A DNA stretch of 53,266 nt from SFWF01 sp045638145 (GTDB taxonomy: Bacteria > Bacillota > Clostridia > Oscillospirales > Acutalibacteraceae): contig JAZUAU010000026.1 of NCBI GenBank assembly GCA_045638145.1, forward strand, positions 1 to 53,266, in the 5' to 3' direction. Both the position numbers and the translations under genes were made by a program. Below, one piece after another: positions 1 through 6,968 of this stretch. Positions within the stretch are counted from its first letter, which is position 1. Each line of letters begins with the position of its first letter. The notes below the pieces were generated by a model. The model worked only from the letters and a program-made list of their open reading frames with translations. It was not told where the DNA came from and did no database searches.

Positions 1-247
1 GCGAAAGAGAAACACGGTTTTGAGAAAAGGGAAAACTAAAACAAGGGCAAAGATGGACACGGAGTGCCAAACTGCCCACTAGAAAAAAGCAATCGAAGAT
101 GTTTAAGCACTTTGGAATGCTCTAAATTGGTCCAGAATCGCATTTTAGAAGTTAGGTGGTGCAATTCCAAACAAGGAACAAAACACCGCTTAAAATTGGT
201 CCTACAAGGAAATAAAAATGCTATGGGGAAATTTCCTCATAGCATTT
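1..247. other. Left-edge stretch without a recognised gene
   Basis: I see no coding region I can support here. A direct repeat AAATTGGTCC occurs near 126-135 and again near 194-203, and a hairpin closes the stretch at 214-249. The first 39 bases are open in frame 1 up to a TAA and could be the last codons of a gene lying outside the window, but 12 codons are too few to judge. Confidence 0.4.
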
Positions 248-249
248 TT
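214..249. terminator. Bidirectional hairpin terminator
   Basis: AAAAATGCTATG (214-225) pairs with CATAGCATTTTT (238-249), and the stem continues through a G-T pair into GGAA/TTCC, leaving almost no loop. An A-run on the left and a T-run on the right allow it to stop transcription from both sides. On the minus strand it lies exactly at the end of the small cysteine-rich gene; on the plus strand it would end whatever enters from the left edge. Confidence 0.7.
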
Positions 250-517
250 ATGTGTTCGAGCAATTGGAATTTATCAAATAGATTATACCATAAATATGTG
301 GGTCTTTCAATCCATATTGAATAGACCTTTTAATCCACTTTTTGTACTTGTTTCTTTTTAACCGCCAATCGAACTGCGGAAAACAATACAAATAATAATC
401 GCACTTATCACAACAACATTCATATTCTGGATGCTCACCATTTCCCAGACATTTGCGACCGTGCCTTGATGGTGTTAATGGTGTGCCGGTTACGTCAATT
501 ATTTGCTTTTTCCTCAT
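248..517 (-). CDS. Small cysteine-rich protein, function unknown
   Basis: A protein of 89 residues. The chosen ATG (517-515) is preceded by GTGAGGT eight bases upstream; an ORF extension to 550 would start inside the terminator's U-run and has no ribosome site. The N-terminal half carries a Cys/His-rich core (KCLGNGEHPEYECCCDKCDYY) with five closely spaced cysteines, suggesting metal binding; the C-terminal half is basic and aromatic, with no signal peptide or clear membrane span. It looks like a small conserved family of gut Firmicutes, but I cannot name it. It sits directly downstream of a folded RNA with an intrinsic terminator and ends at the hairpin at 214-249, so it may be controlled by transcription attenuation. 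It could also be an independent gene with a promoter I do not see. Confidence 0.6.
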   Translation of the reverse strand: MRKKQIIDVTGTPLTPSRHGRKCLGNGEHPEYECCCDKCDYYLYCFPQFDWRLKRNKYKKWIKRSIQYGLKDPHIYGIIYLINSNCSNT

Positions 518-536
518 AACTTTTTTTACCTCACAA

Positions 537-564
537 TAAAAAAAGCACACCCCGAAGGGTGTGC
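537..564 (-). terminator. Intrinsic terminator with UUCG loop
   Basis: On the minus strand GCACACCC, a TTCG tetraloop and GGGTGTGC form a perfect eight-pair GC-rich stem (545-564), followed by seven or more T residues (537-544). It terminates the folded RNA that starts near 706 and lies 20 bases before the start codon of the small cysteine-rich gene. Confidence 0.85.
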
Positions 565-706
565 CGAAAAAGTGTTTCCCTCGGTTTCGCTACCACACTA
601 CACCGATAAATATCCGCAAGGGAATAAAGAGAGAACACCTTTTACCAAGGTAGTATCTCCCTCGCGGATAATAACATTTATCGAATATATAATTGTAGTG
701 TGGTAT
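537..706 (-). ncRNA. Folded RNA: leader or small RNA, class not recognised
   Basis: The minus-strand transcript would start near 706 and end in the terminator at 537-564, about 170 nucleotides. Three nested perfect stems are visible: 694-705 with 591-602 (12 pairs, TACCACACTACA), 676-683 with 604-611 (8 pairs), and 664-669 with 612-617 (6 pairs), then GGGA/TCCC (620-623 with 658-661) and an apical ACCTT/AAGGT hairpin (637-651). All bulges between stems fall on the 5' side (684-693 and 670-675), giving a long asymmetric rod. Between rod and terminator lies a 26-base linker. A promoter with 17-base spacing sits just upstream. The layout fits a riboswitch-like leader of the downstream small gene or a stand-alone sRNA; I could not match it to 6S, T-box or another class I know. 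Confidence 0.6.
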
Positions 707-712
707 GCTCTT

Positions 713-741
713 ATTTTACCATACTGTAAGTAAAAAGTAAA
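713..741 (-). promoter_or_regulatory. Promoter of the folded RNA
   Basis: Minus-strand -35 TTTACT (736-741) and -10 TAAAAT (713-718) are separated by exactly 17 bases (719-735). The predicted start near 706 coincides with the 5' edge of the outermost stem, which supports both the promoter and the RNA. Confidence 0.6.
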
Positions 742-804
742 GTCGCTTTTTTGGTTACTCTAAGTTTCAATGTAAATTACAATGAATTCTAGTGCCTAGA
801 TAAA

Positions 805-831
805 AAATCCAACTCTTTTGGAGTTGGATTT
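805..831. terminator. Bidirectional terminator after the ABC transporter gene
   Basis: AAATCCAACTC (805-815) and GAGTTGGATTT (821-831) form an 11-pair stem around TTTTG, with A-run and T-run flanks. It begins within a few bases of the stop codon of the minus-strand ABC transporter gene and separates it from the small-RNA unit. Confidence 0.85.
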
Positions 832-836
832 TTGTT

Positions 837-3836
837 TTATTCGGTTCTGAGTGCTTCAACGGGGTCTTTCTTTGCCGCGATGCGGGAGGGGAGAAGACCT
901 GCAATAAAGGTTAGGAACATACTGATAAGAACGAGAACTATTGCGGGGGTGAGGGGCAGAACAGCCGCGATAGTTTCAATACCCGAAAGTCCCTGAATTA
1001 TAGCATTAACGGGGATACAGAAGAGAACTGTGAAGAGAACACCTATAAGTCCGGAAGCAAAGCCTATCGTTAGCGCCTCTGCATTGAATACTCGGGCGAT
1101 ATCCTTCTTTGAAGCTCCGATTGCACGCAGTATTCCTATTTCTTTTGTGCGCTCAAGAACAGAAATATAGGTGATAATTCCAATCATTATCGAGGAAACA
1201 ACAAGTGAGATTGAAACAAAGGCGATGAGCACATAGGAAATAACATTGATGATGGTAGCAACTGAGGACATAAGCATCGCAACATAGTCGGTATAGGTTA
1301 TTTGGTCATCTTCGTTATCACGTGTGCTATTATAATTCTTGATTTCCTCTGCGATAATATCCTTTGCCTCAAAGGTTGCAGCATAGATATTGATGGAAGA
1401 GGGTGTATCGTGGTCAACCTTTCCGAGTGAGCGAAGAACGGTTTTGTAGTCGCTATCGGAATGGGTTGGAGGCATATGAGTATCGTAAAGGGCGGAAATA
1501 TCCTCGTTTTTCCCCGTGAGTGCTGCCATCATACCGTCAAGTTGAGCCGCAAACTGCTCCGTCGCAATATCTTTACCAAGCTGTGTTTCAAGAGTAGCGA
1601 ACTGTTCCATAGCTCCCTTAGTATATGCCTCGGCAATCTTTTCAATCATCATCATTCTGACGGTAGACATAAGCTCTTCATCGCTCATCTTTGCGATATA
1701 TTCCTTAACCGTTTCGGGGTCCATATTCGACTCTAAGGCAAAGGCATCGACCATTGTATTTACGATATACTCACGGTCCATCTGAGCCATCTGCTTGTCA
1801 GCTTCAAGGTTCAGATACTCCTCCGACGGAATAGAAGCGATAGTCTTGTAAAGCTCTGCCTTCTGTTCAGTGGTTAGTCCGTTCACATAAACTGTAAATG
1901 CCGCCGCCTTTTCCTCTGCGGTGGGCTCTACGTAATCTGCAGGCTTAAAGGGAAGACCTGTCAGAACGTCGGTTTCCGGGTTCTCGAGCTGCTTTTTAAC
2001 AATCTCGCTGTTTGCGGTGTAGTCTATAACATAGTCGGTAAGTTCCTTTGTGTAGGCAACCGTGCCGGTAAGCATAGCTGAGGTAGCATCCTTCTTCGGG
2101 CGGATGATTCCGCTAACCTTCATCTTAATTCCGTTGTCATACATATAGGTAAGACCCCTATCGGTCTCACTTATATTAACGTAGGAATTAGTTGTCGGAT
2201 TAAATGAATAGAAATTACAGGAGGGAACAAGCATAAATTCAATATCGCAAATTTCCTCATAGCTCCAGCTTTTGATATCGGTGTCAAGCGATTCGCCCTT
2301 GCCAATGGTTTCCCACATATCTCGAGCTTCTTCAAGGGTGGTAAGACCGAGGGCGAGAAGAGCAAGGTCGCTCATTTCGTTATTGGAGTTTACAACAAGC
2401 ACAACCTCATTATAGCTGCTCGGCCATTCGCCGTAGATGGTTTCATACTGGTCATAAACGATGGGGTTTATGCCACTGCCGTCTCGCTCTGCAAGCATCT
2501 GCTCATAAATCTTGAGACCGCCGCCCATCATCATATCACTGCCCATCGGCATCTCTAGTCCCATACCGGAGTCGCCTGCCATGGTTTGCTGCATAAGCTC
2601 CATTGCGTCCGACTTTATAATATTTCCATTTTCATCCTTAACAAAAACGTTAAAATCAAAGTCGTAGCCGTAGTTAATAGCGGTAATATGGTTGAGAAGA
2701 TTGTTGGGGTTGCTCTCGAGATATGCCTTAAAATCTTTAAGGTTATTCTGCTTAACCTCAGGGTTTACTACCGAGTTGATAAGCTCGTTGAGAACGGGGT
2801 TTGAATAAACCTTATCAAGTCCGTGTTCGTTTCTCTTTTCCTCTGTGCCCATCATCTTTTCGAGTAGCTTTTGCATATCGGTCTGCTCGGCTTCAATGGT
2901 AATTGGCGCCGATGCGAGGGTGTCCTCCTGCACGTCGTCTATATAGGTTTGAATTCCGTTTGAAAGGGCAAGAATAAGGGCAATGCCTATAATTCCGATG
3001 CTTCCCGCAAATGAGGTAAGAATAGTTCTTGCCTTTTTGGTCATAAGGTTGTTAAGGGACAGGGAAAGGGCGGTAAAGAAAGACATTGAAGGCTTTTTCT
3101 GCTTCTTTTCTTTCTTTGCTTTTTTAGTTTTGTTCTCTTCAGTAACGGGAGTCTCTGCGGTGTAGGGGTCGGTGTCGCCGATAACCTTACCGTCAAGAAG
3201 TCGTATAATACGGGTGGAGTATTCCTCGGCAAGCTCTGGGTTATGGGTTACCATTATAACAAGCTTATCCTTTGCAATTTCTTTTAGGAGCCCCATAATT
3301 TGAACGCTGGTTTCAGAGTCAAGCGCACCTGTAGGCTCGTCAGCAAGAAGAATGTGGGGATTGTTGACTAAAGCACGCGCAATGGCAACTCTCTGCATCT
3401 GTCCGCCCGACATCTGATTGGGCTTCTTGTGAATCTGGTCACCGAGCCCAACCTTTTCGAGTGCTTCTATAGCCCTCTTTTTTCGCTCTGCCTTTGAAAC
3501 ACCCGAAAGGGTCAGAGCAAGCTCAACATTCGAAAGGACCGACTGATGGGGGATAAGGTTATAAGATTGGAAAACAAAGCCTATCGAATGGTTGCGATAG
3601 GTGTCCCAATCTTCGTCTTTATATTCTTTAGTCGAAATGCCGTTGATGTACAAATCACCGTCGGTATATTTATCAAGACCGCCGATAATATTAAGCAGGG
3701 TGGTTTTGCCGCAACCAGAGGGTCCGAGAATAGAAACAAACTCGTTCTCGCGGAATTCGAGGTCGACACCGCGAAGGGCGGCAACCTTGGAATCGCCTGC
3801 AACGTATTCCTTTGTGATGTTAACTAATTTCAGCAT
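837..3836 (-). CDS. MacB/FtsX-type ABC transporter, ATPase fused to permease
   Basis: A 999-residue fusion. The N-terminal ATPase has Walker A GPSGCGKT (residues 38-45), Q-loop near 90, signature MSGGQ (142-146), Walker B ILLADEP (162-168) and H-loop His 198. A lysine-rich linker (about 236-249) leads to a first membrane span (about 270-295). Then comes an outside domain of more than 500 residues with a methionine-rich patch (412-447), and three C-terminal spans of the FtsX type around the motif ERTKEIGILRAIGAS. MacB-like proteins do not carry out classic transport but use ATP for mechanical work on envelope substrates, for example peptide or antibiotic extrusion or hydrolase control; the substrate here is unknown. 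ATG at 3836 is preferred over the adjacent TTG (3839) because AAGGAG lies 8 bases before it. It is a single-gene unit ending at the terminator at 805-831, with possible operator repeats upstream. Confidence 0.93.
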   Translation of the reverse strand: MLKLVNITKEYVAGDSKVAALRGVDLEFRENEFVSILGPSGCGKTTLLNIIGGLDKYTDGDLYINGISTKEYKDEDWDTYRNHSIGFVFQSYNLIPHQSVLSNVELALTLSGVSKAERKKRAIEALEKVGLGDQIHKKPNQMSGGQMQRVAIARALVNNPHILLADEPTGALDSETSVQIMGLLKEIAKDKLVIMVTHNPELAEEYSTRIIRLLDGKVIGDTDPYTAETPVTEENKTKKAKKEKKQKKPSMSFFTALSLSLNNLMTKKARTILTSFAGSIGIIGIALILALSNGIQTYIDDVQEDTLASAPITIEAEQTDMQKLLEKMMGTEEKRNEHGLDKVYSNPVLNELINSVVNPEVKQNNLKDFKAYLESNPNNLLNHITAINYGYDFDFNVFVKDENGNIIKSDAMELMQQTMAGDSGMGLEMPMGSDMMMGGGLKIYEQMLAERDGSGINPIVYDQYETIYGEWPSSYNEVVLVVNSNNEMSDLALLALGLTTLEEARDMWETIGKGESLDTDIKSWSYEEICDIEFMLVPSCNFYSFNPTTNSYVNISETDRGLTYMYDNGIKMKVSGIIRPKKDATSAMLTGTVAYTKELTDYVIDYTANSEIVKKQLENPETDVLTGLPFKPADYVEPTAEEKAAAFTVYVNGLTTEQKAELYKTIASIPSEEYLNLEADKQMAQMDREYIVNTMVDAFALESNMDPETVKEYIAKMSDEELMSTVRMMMIEKIAEAYTKGAMEQFATLETQLGKDIATEQFAAQLDGMMAALTGKNEDISALYDTHMPPTHSDSDYKTVLRSLGKVDHDTPSSINIYAATFEAKDIIAEEIKNYNSTRDNEDDQITYTDYVAMLMSSVATIINVISYVLIAFVSISLVVSSIMIGIITYISVLERTKEIGILRAIGASKKDIARVFNAEALTIGFASGLIGVLFTVLFCIPVNAIIQGLSGIETIAAVLPLTPAIVLVLISMFLTFIAGLLPSRIAAKKDPVEALRTE

Positions 3837-3877
3837 CAATTATACTCCTTTTAAAGATTACACGCTATTCTATCACA

Positions 3878-3910
3878 GTTTACGGTAAATTTTGTAAACT
3901 CAACGTAAAC
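3878..3910 (-). promoter_or_regulatory. GTTTAC repeats upstream of the ABC transporter gene
   Basis: On the minus strand two GTTTAC copies lie in direct orientation with an 11-base period (3905-3910 and 3894-3899), and a third copy is inverted (3878-3883). A -10-like TAGAAT lies at 3867-3872. Direct repeats one helical turn apart are the usual binding mode of OmpR-family response regulators, which often control MacB/Bce-type transporters; this is inference, and no regulator gene is in the window. Confidence 0.35.
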
Positions 3911-3927
3911 AATTAGTATAAATATCC

Positions 3928-3956
3928 TTGAATTTATTATATAAATATGATAATAT
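3928..3956 (+). promoter_or_regulatory. Promoter of the murI operon
   Basis: TTGAAT (3928-3933) and TAATAT (3951-3956) are spaced by 17 bases. The predicted start is about 40 bases before the GTG start of murI. Confidence 0.55.
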
Positions 3957-4001
3957 ATTATGAAGACTTGTGCAACATTTTTTTGAAGGGAGCAAACAGC
4001 G

Positions 4002-4820
4002 GTGTCAGATAACAGACCTATTGGCGTTTTCGATTCGGGTCTCGGGGGGCTAACTGTTCTGCGCGAGCTTGAAAGACTTTTACCGAATGAGAATATTGTT
4101 TATTTTGGTGACACGGGCAGAGTTCCCTATGGTAACAAGAGTGACGAAACAATCCGAACCTATGCTCTTCAGGATGAGCGCTTTCTTCTCTCTCAAAACG
4201 TAAAATTTATTGTTGCCGCCTGCGGTACAGTCAGCGCAGTTGCCGCCGATACTGCAGCGAGCCTTCCGGTCGGCTTTATGGGTGTTGTTGAGAATGCGGT
4301 TATTGATGCGGTCAACACTACCAACAATAAAAAAATCGGTGTAATCGGAACGAATGCTACCATCAATAACGGTGCCCACGAAAGACTCATAAAAAGCCTC
4401 GTACCCGATGCCGAGGTGGTAACGGTCGGTTGCCCGCTTTTCGTTCCCCTTGTAGAGGACGGCTGGTATTCGGCAGACGACCCCGTAGTACTTGGAATTA
4501 CTAAAAAGTACCTCGCCCCTATTATTGACAAAGAATGCGACACTATAATCCTCGGTTGTACACATTATCCAGTCCTTATCGAGGCAATCCGCAAAACAGT
4601 TGGAAAGAGTGTTGCTCTTATAAATATGGGTGTTTCAACCGCAAAGGCAGTAAGTAGAGAGCTGAAGGACAGAGGACTTTTAAACGACGGAACCGAACCT
4701 GCGTCAAGAAGCCTTTTTGTAAGCGACAAAACTGCCGCCTTCACACAGGTAGCAAAAATTCTTTTAGGAGATAAAATAGACGACAACGATGTAAAAATCG
4801 TAGACGTAAGCAGAATATGA
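4002..4820 (+). CDS. murI: Glutamate racemase
   Basis: A 272-residue cytosolic enzyme that interconverts L- and D-glutamate for peptidoglycan. The N-terminal FDSGLGGLTV motif (residues 10-19) and the two catalytic cysteines, C74 in VAACGTVSA and C186 in GCTHYP with His 188, are all present. The motif after the first cysteine is Gly-Thr rather than the common Asn-Thr, a substitution I believe occurs in some clostridial racemases. The start is GTG at 4002, preceded by GAAGGGAG; no better ATG exists upstream in frame. It is the first gene of an operon with the DUF1934 gene (ATGA overlap) and argS. Length is normal for the family. Confidence 0.93.
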   Translation: MSDNRPIGVFDSGLGGLTVLRELERLLPNENIVYFGDTGRVPYGNKSDETIRTYALQDERFLLSQNVKFIVAACGTVSAVAADTAASLPVGFMGVVENAVIDAVNTTNNKKIGVIGTNATINNGAHERLIKSLVPDAEVVTVGCPLFVPLVEDGWYSADDPVVLGITKKYLAPIIDKECDTIILGCTHYPVLIEAIRKTVGKSVALINMGVSTAKAVSRELKDRGLLNDGTEPASRSLFVSDKTAAFTQVAKILLGDKIDDNDVKIVDVSRI

Positions 4821-5248
4821 ATAACGTAGTAATCAGCATAAAAGGAAAACAAAAATACGCAGGCTCGAATGAGTGGGATGTAACCGAATTTACCACCGAG
4901 GGGCTATTCGAAGCCGTAGACTGCGGATATAAAATATCCTATGACGAAAGCGACATGATTGGCGCCGAGAATGTTAAAAGTGAGATTGTGGTCGAAAATG
5001 GCACGCTTGCTGAGGTATCGCGTCATGGTCCCGTTTCAAGCCGAATGACTATAGAAAAGGGCAAGCGCCATTCCTGTTTTTACTCTACACCCGAGGGAGA
5101 TTTCACTATAGGAATCTTCGGGGAATCGGTAAATGCAAAAATTGGCGACAAAAAGTGTGAGATTTACCTCAGCTACACGATTGACGTAAACTCCAGCCTC
5201 ATTAGCGAAAACAAGATGGAAATCAAGATAAAGGGGATTAAACAGTAA
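4817..5248 (+). CDS. DUF1934 (YwiB-like) beta-barrel protein
   Basis: A 143-residue soluble protein with alternating hydrophobic beta-strand pattern and no membrane span. It matches my memory of DUF1934/YwiB proteins, lipocalin-like small barrels of Firmicutes, which are commonly found next to argS; the pattern YSTPEGDFTIGIFGE in the middle fits the family. Biochemical function is unknown. It is translationally coupled on both sides: its ATG overlaps the murI stop (ATGA) and its TAA shares a base with the argS ATG. Confidence 0.8.
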   Translation: MNNVVISIKGKQKYAGSNEWDVTEFTTEGLFEAVDCGYKISYDESDMIGAENVKSEIVVENGTLAEVSRHGPVSSRMTIEKGKRHSCFYSTPEGDFTIGIFGESVNAKIGDKKCEIYLSYTIDVNSSLISENKMEIKIKGIKQ

Positions 5249-6933
5249 TGTCAGTTATTGTAAGTGAAGCTAAAAAGCAGATTGAAAGTATTATTGAAGA
5301 GGCCGCCGCTACCGCTTTGGCAGAGGGACTTTTCCCCGAAGCAGAGCTTGGCGCATACAGAATCGAATCTACTAAAAGCCGCGACCACGGCGACTATGCC
5401 GTAAACTGCGCCCTCGTTTGGTCAAAGGCGCTTCGTAATGCACCCCGCAAGGTTGCCGAAATACTCGAGAGTAGGTTTGATTTTTCGGGCAGCTATATCG
5501 CAAGATGTGAAATCGCAGGTCCCGGATTTATTAATTTTTTCCTTTCAAACAAATATTATGCAGATATAGTTGCTGACGTATTATCTAAAGGCGAGGCTTA
5601 CGGCAGAAGCAATTTCGGCGAGGGTAAAAGAGTGCTTGTTGAGTTCGTTTCGGCAAACCCCACAGGTCCTATGCATATAGGAAATGCCCGTGGCGGCGCA
5701 CTCGGTGACTGCCTTGCTGCCGTTCTCGATGCTACGGGACACTATGTTGAGCGAGAGTTTTATATAAACGACGCAGGCAACCAGATTAATAAATTCGGTC
5801 TTTCCCTTGATATGAGATACCTCCAAATGTATAAAGACGGTATCGAGATGCCCGAGGATTCCTACCACGGCGCAGATATTATTGCCCATGCAAAGGCATT
5901 TGCCGATATCCACGGCGATTCTTTTGTAGAAAAGGACGAGAGTGACAGAAGAAAAGCTTTAGTTGAATTCGCACTTCCAAAAAACATAGACGGTCTTCGT
6001 GAGGACCTTCTTAAATACAGAATCGAGTATAATACTTGGTTTAAAGAAAGCACCCTCCACGCAGACGGTTCGACTATGGGAATTATCGAGCTTTTAAAGA
6101 AGAGCGGTCACACCTACGAAAAGGAGGATGCCCTCTGGTTTAAGGGAAGCGACTTTGATACAGAGGACTTCGTTCTCGTTCGTTCAAACGGTGTTCCTAC
6201 CTATGTTGTACCCGATATTGCATACCACTACAATAAGTTAGTAACCAGAAAATTCGACAAAGCAATCGACATTCTCGGTGCCGACCATCACGGCTATGTA
6301 CCGCGCCTTAAGGCGGCACTTACCGCGCTAGGTGTTGATGCAAATCGTCTTGACGTCGTTCTTATGCAGATGGTTCGCCTTGTTCGTGATGGAGAGGTTA
6401 TTAAGGCTCCCAAGCGCTCGGGCAAGGCAATCACACTTGTAACCCTTCTTGACGAGGTGCCGATTGATGCGGCACGCTTCTTCTTTAACCTCCGCGAGCC
6501 GAACAGCCATTTTGATTTCGACCTCGACCTTGCGGTTGAGCAGTCTAATCAAAACCCCGTTTACTATGTTCAGTATGCCCACGCAAGAATCTGCTCTATT
6601 ATGAGAAACCTAGCCGCAGAGGGAATAGAGCTTCGCCGTTGCACTGCAGAGGAGCTCGGCTTACTCACCGCCGAGGAAGAAAGAGAGCTTATTCTTCACA
6701 TTTCCTCTCTCACCGATGAGCTTATAGCAGCTGCAAAGGCTTACGACCCCGCAAATATGACCCACTACGTTGTCGAGCTTGCAACAAAGTTCCATAAATT
6801 CTATAACGCCTGCCGAGTTAAGGGCGAGGAGGAAAGCTTGCTGATGGCTCGACTAACCCTTTGTAAAGCCACCGCAATTGTAATCGAAAACATTCTTTCA
6901 ATGCTGAAAATCACAGCACCTGAAACAATGTAA
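5248..6933 (+). CDS. argS: Arginyl-tRNA synthetase
   Basis: A 561-residue class I synthetase that charges tRNA-Arg. The N-terminal ArgRS-specific domain (about 1-105) includes GPGFINFFLS. The catalytic domain has the HIGH-type motif GPMHIGNARGG (140-150, HIGN at 143-146). A KAPKRSGKAITL segment takes the place of a canonical KMSKS loop, which is normal for many ArgRS. The C-terminal helical DALR anticodon domain spans roughly 440-561, ending KITAPETM. The start codon ATG shares one base with the preceding TAA, so translation is probably coupled. It is the last gene of the operon; transcription ends in the hairpin at 6935-6962. Confidence 0.97.
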   Translation: MSVIVSEAKKQIESIIEEAAATALAEGLFPEAELGAYRIESTKSRDHGDYAVNCALVWSKALRNAPRKVAEILESRFDFSGSYIARCEIAGPGFINFFLSNKYYADIVADVLSKGEAYGRSNFGEGKRVLVEFVSANPTGPMHIGNARGGALGDCLAAVLDATGHYVEREFYINDAGNQINKFGLSLDMRYLQMYKDGIEMPEDSYHGADIIAHAKAFADIHGDSFVEKDESDRRKALVEFALPKNIDGLREDLLKYRIEYNTWFKESTLHADGSTMGIIELLKKSGHTYEKEDALWFKGSDFDTEDFVLVRSNGVPTYVVPDIAYHYNKLVTRKFDKAIDILGADHHGYVPRLKAALTALGVDANRLDVVLMQMVRLVRDGEVIKAPKRSGKAITLVTLLDEVPIDAARFFFNLREPNSHFDFDLDLAVEQSNQNPVYYVQYAHARICSIMRNLAAEGIELRRCTAEELGLLTAEEERELILHISSLTDELIAAAKAYDPANMTHYVVELATKFHKFYNACRVKGEEESLLMARLTLCKATAIVIENILSMLKITAPETM

Positions 6934-6934
6934 A

Positions 6935-6962
6935 AAAGAGTTCGGAGGAATCCGAACTCTTT
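6935..6962. terminator. Shared terminator of convergent genes
   Basis: AAAGAGTTCGGA (6935-6946), loop GGAA, TCCGAACTCTTT (6951-6962): a perfect 12-pair stem flanked by A and T runs. It lies between the stops of argS (plus) and the zinc-ribbon gene (minus) and can serve both. Confidence 0.9.
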
Positions 6963-6968
6963 TCCATT

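Noticed and set aside
1..39. Open frame of 12 codons ending in TAA, possible C-terminus of an off-window gene
   Set aside because: Too short to be told from chance; no motif is recognised.
64..324. 86-codon plus-strand reading frame at the left edge
   Set aside because: It runs through the hairpin at 214-249 and over the opposite small Cys-rich gene, has no ribosome site and no family-like features.
537..706. Retron-type ncRNA, because long inverted ends enclose stem-loops
   Set aside because: No reverse transcriptase gene nearby; the next gene codes for an 89-residue Cys-rich protein.
6379..6432. ArgRS apparently lacking the KMSKS loop
   Set aside because: Variation or absence of canonical KMSKS is normal in arginyl-tRNA synthetases; the enzyme is otherwise complete.
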